From Silvanigrellales bacterium (lineage in GTDB: Bacteria; Bdellovibrionota_B; Oligoflexia; Silvanigrellales; Silvanigrellaceae): 6,150 nucleotides of DNA. The notes beneath the pieces were generated by a model. It did not search any database, was not told the DNA's origin, and was given only the letters and a program-made list of their open reading frames with translations. The stretch lies in NCBI GenBank assembly GCA_028285285.1, contig JANQPW010000474.1:1-6150 (forward strand). The letters run 5' to 3'. Every line of letters begins with the position of its first letter. Position 1 is the stretch's first letter. This document shows positions 5,762-6,150 of the stretch, piece by piece. The translations under genes and the position numbers were made by a program.

Positions 5762-6150
5762 CTCCTGATCTGCCCAAAAAGTTTTTTGAAAGAAAGCGAC
5801 TTTCCGAGCTCACCTACTACCGTCTGGGGGGCCAAGTTCGTCAATTGCACTTTCCAAACACTTTGGCAGAGCTCCAACAACAAGTGATGCATTGTGCCCA
5901 AGAGGAAGAGCCTCTGGCTGTGATCGGCGCTGGAAGTAACGTCATTTGCTCCGACGAAGACTTTGTAGGAACAGTGATCTCCTGCCGAAATCTCAAAGAC
6001 CATCACTGGCTGCAAAATGGTCTGCTGCATTGTGATGCTGGCCTCAGCAACACAGAGGTGGCTGAAGCGGGCTTGGAAGCTGGATTTAGCGATGCTGCCT
6101 GGATGTTTCGCATGCCTGGTCAGGTGGGGGCAACCGTTCGCATGAATGCC
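5758..6150 (+). CDS. murB: UDP-N-acetylenolpyruvoylglucosamine reductase, N-terminal part (3' end outside window)
   Basis: MurB is the cytoplasmic FAD enzyme that uses NADPH to reduce UDP-GlcNAc-enolpyruvate to UDP-MurNAc, the second committed step of peptidoglycan synthesis. The first 131 residues are present and the frame stays open to the window edge. Visible family motifs are TYYRLGG (19-25), the FAD-binding AVIGAGSNVICSDEDFVGTV (54-73), CDAGLSN (92-98), AEAGLEAGFSDAAWMFRMPG (102-121) and GQVGATVRMNA (121-131), equivalent to the usual IPG-x-VGG-x-x-x-MNAG that contacts FAD. The ATG at 5758 overlaps the previous stop as ATGA; GGAAAA (5746-5751) is a modest ribosome site six bases upstream. 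The G-to-A change after VG (VGAT for VGGA) and the Gln in PGQVG are mild departures. The catalytic C-terminal half is not in view. Identity is secure. Confidence 0.95.
   Translation, partial: MTPDLPKKFFERKRLSELTYYRLGGQVRQLHFPNTLAELQQQVMHCAQEEEPLAVIGAGSNVICSDEDFVGTVISCRNLKDHHWLQNGLLHCDAGLSNTEVAEAGLEAGFSDAAWMFRMPGQVGATVRMNA

Overview
The window looks like ordinary chromosomal DNA from a Gram-negative bacterium. It has dense coding, moderate GC, housekeeping genes and stop/start overlaps, with no mobile element, CRISPR array, tRNA or rRNA visible. The lineage cannot be fixed from the sequence. A proteobacterial or bdellovibrionote-like organism is my guess, from the E1o-type 2-oxoglutarate dehydrogenase, the PlsC-like acyltransferase with a membrane tail, and the HflX/MurB types. 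Layout, left to right: (1) bases 3-914 (+) encode the last 303 residues of SucA, the E1 subunit of 2-oxoglutarate dehydrogenase. No sucB follows it. (2) Two minus-strand genes converge on it. They are read 3002 to 1647 (a 451-residue PlsC/Gat1-like phospholipid acyltransferase with a membrane-spanning C-terminal half) and then 1630 to 965 (an unrecognised 221-residue two-helix membrane protein). They lie 16 bases apart and probably form one operon. (3) A 241-base divergent intergenic region (3003-3243) must hold both promoters. It contains short hairpins and a 10-base GC palindrome, but no convincing sigma-70 boxes. (4) A tightly coupled plus-strand operon follows: an alpha/beta-hydrolase esterase (3244-3948), the ribosome-associated GTPase HflX (3945-5438, TTG start), an unrecognised 108-residue protein (5435-5761) and the start of murB (5758 to the window end). 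All three junctions are 4-base stop/start overlaps (TTGA, ATGA, ATGA), so translation is probably coupled throughout. Functionally the window touches the TCA cycle (SucA), phospholipid synthesis or remodelling (acyltransferase), ribosome rescue and 50S biology (HflX), and peptidoglycan precursor synthesis (MurB). I do not see an exotic, previously undescribed system. The parts least explained by known families are the 221-residue membrane protein, the 108-residue protein locked between hflX and murB, and the unusual linker and tails of HflX. Two start sites were moved well inside the longest open frames because strong Shine-Dalgarno sequences mark internal starts: 3002 for the acyltransferase and 1630 for the membrane protein.
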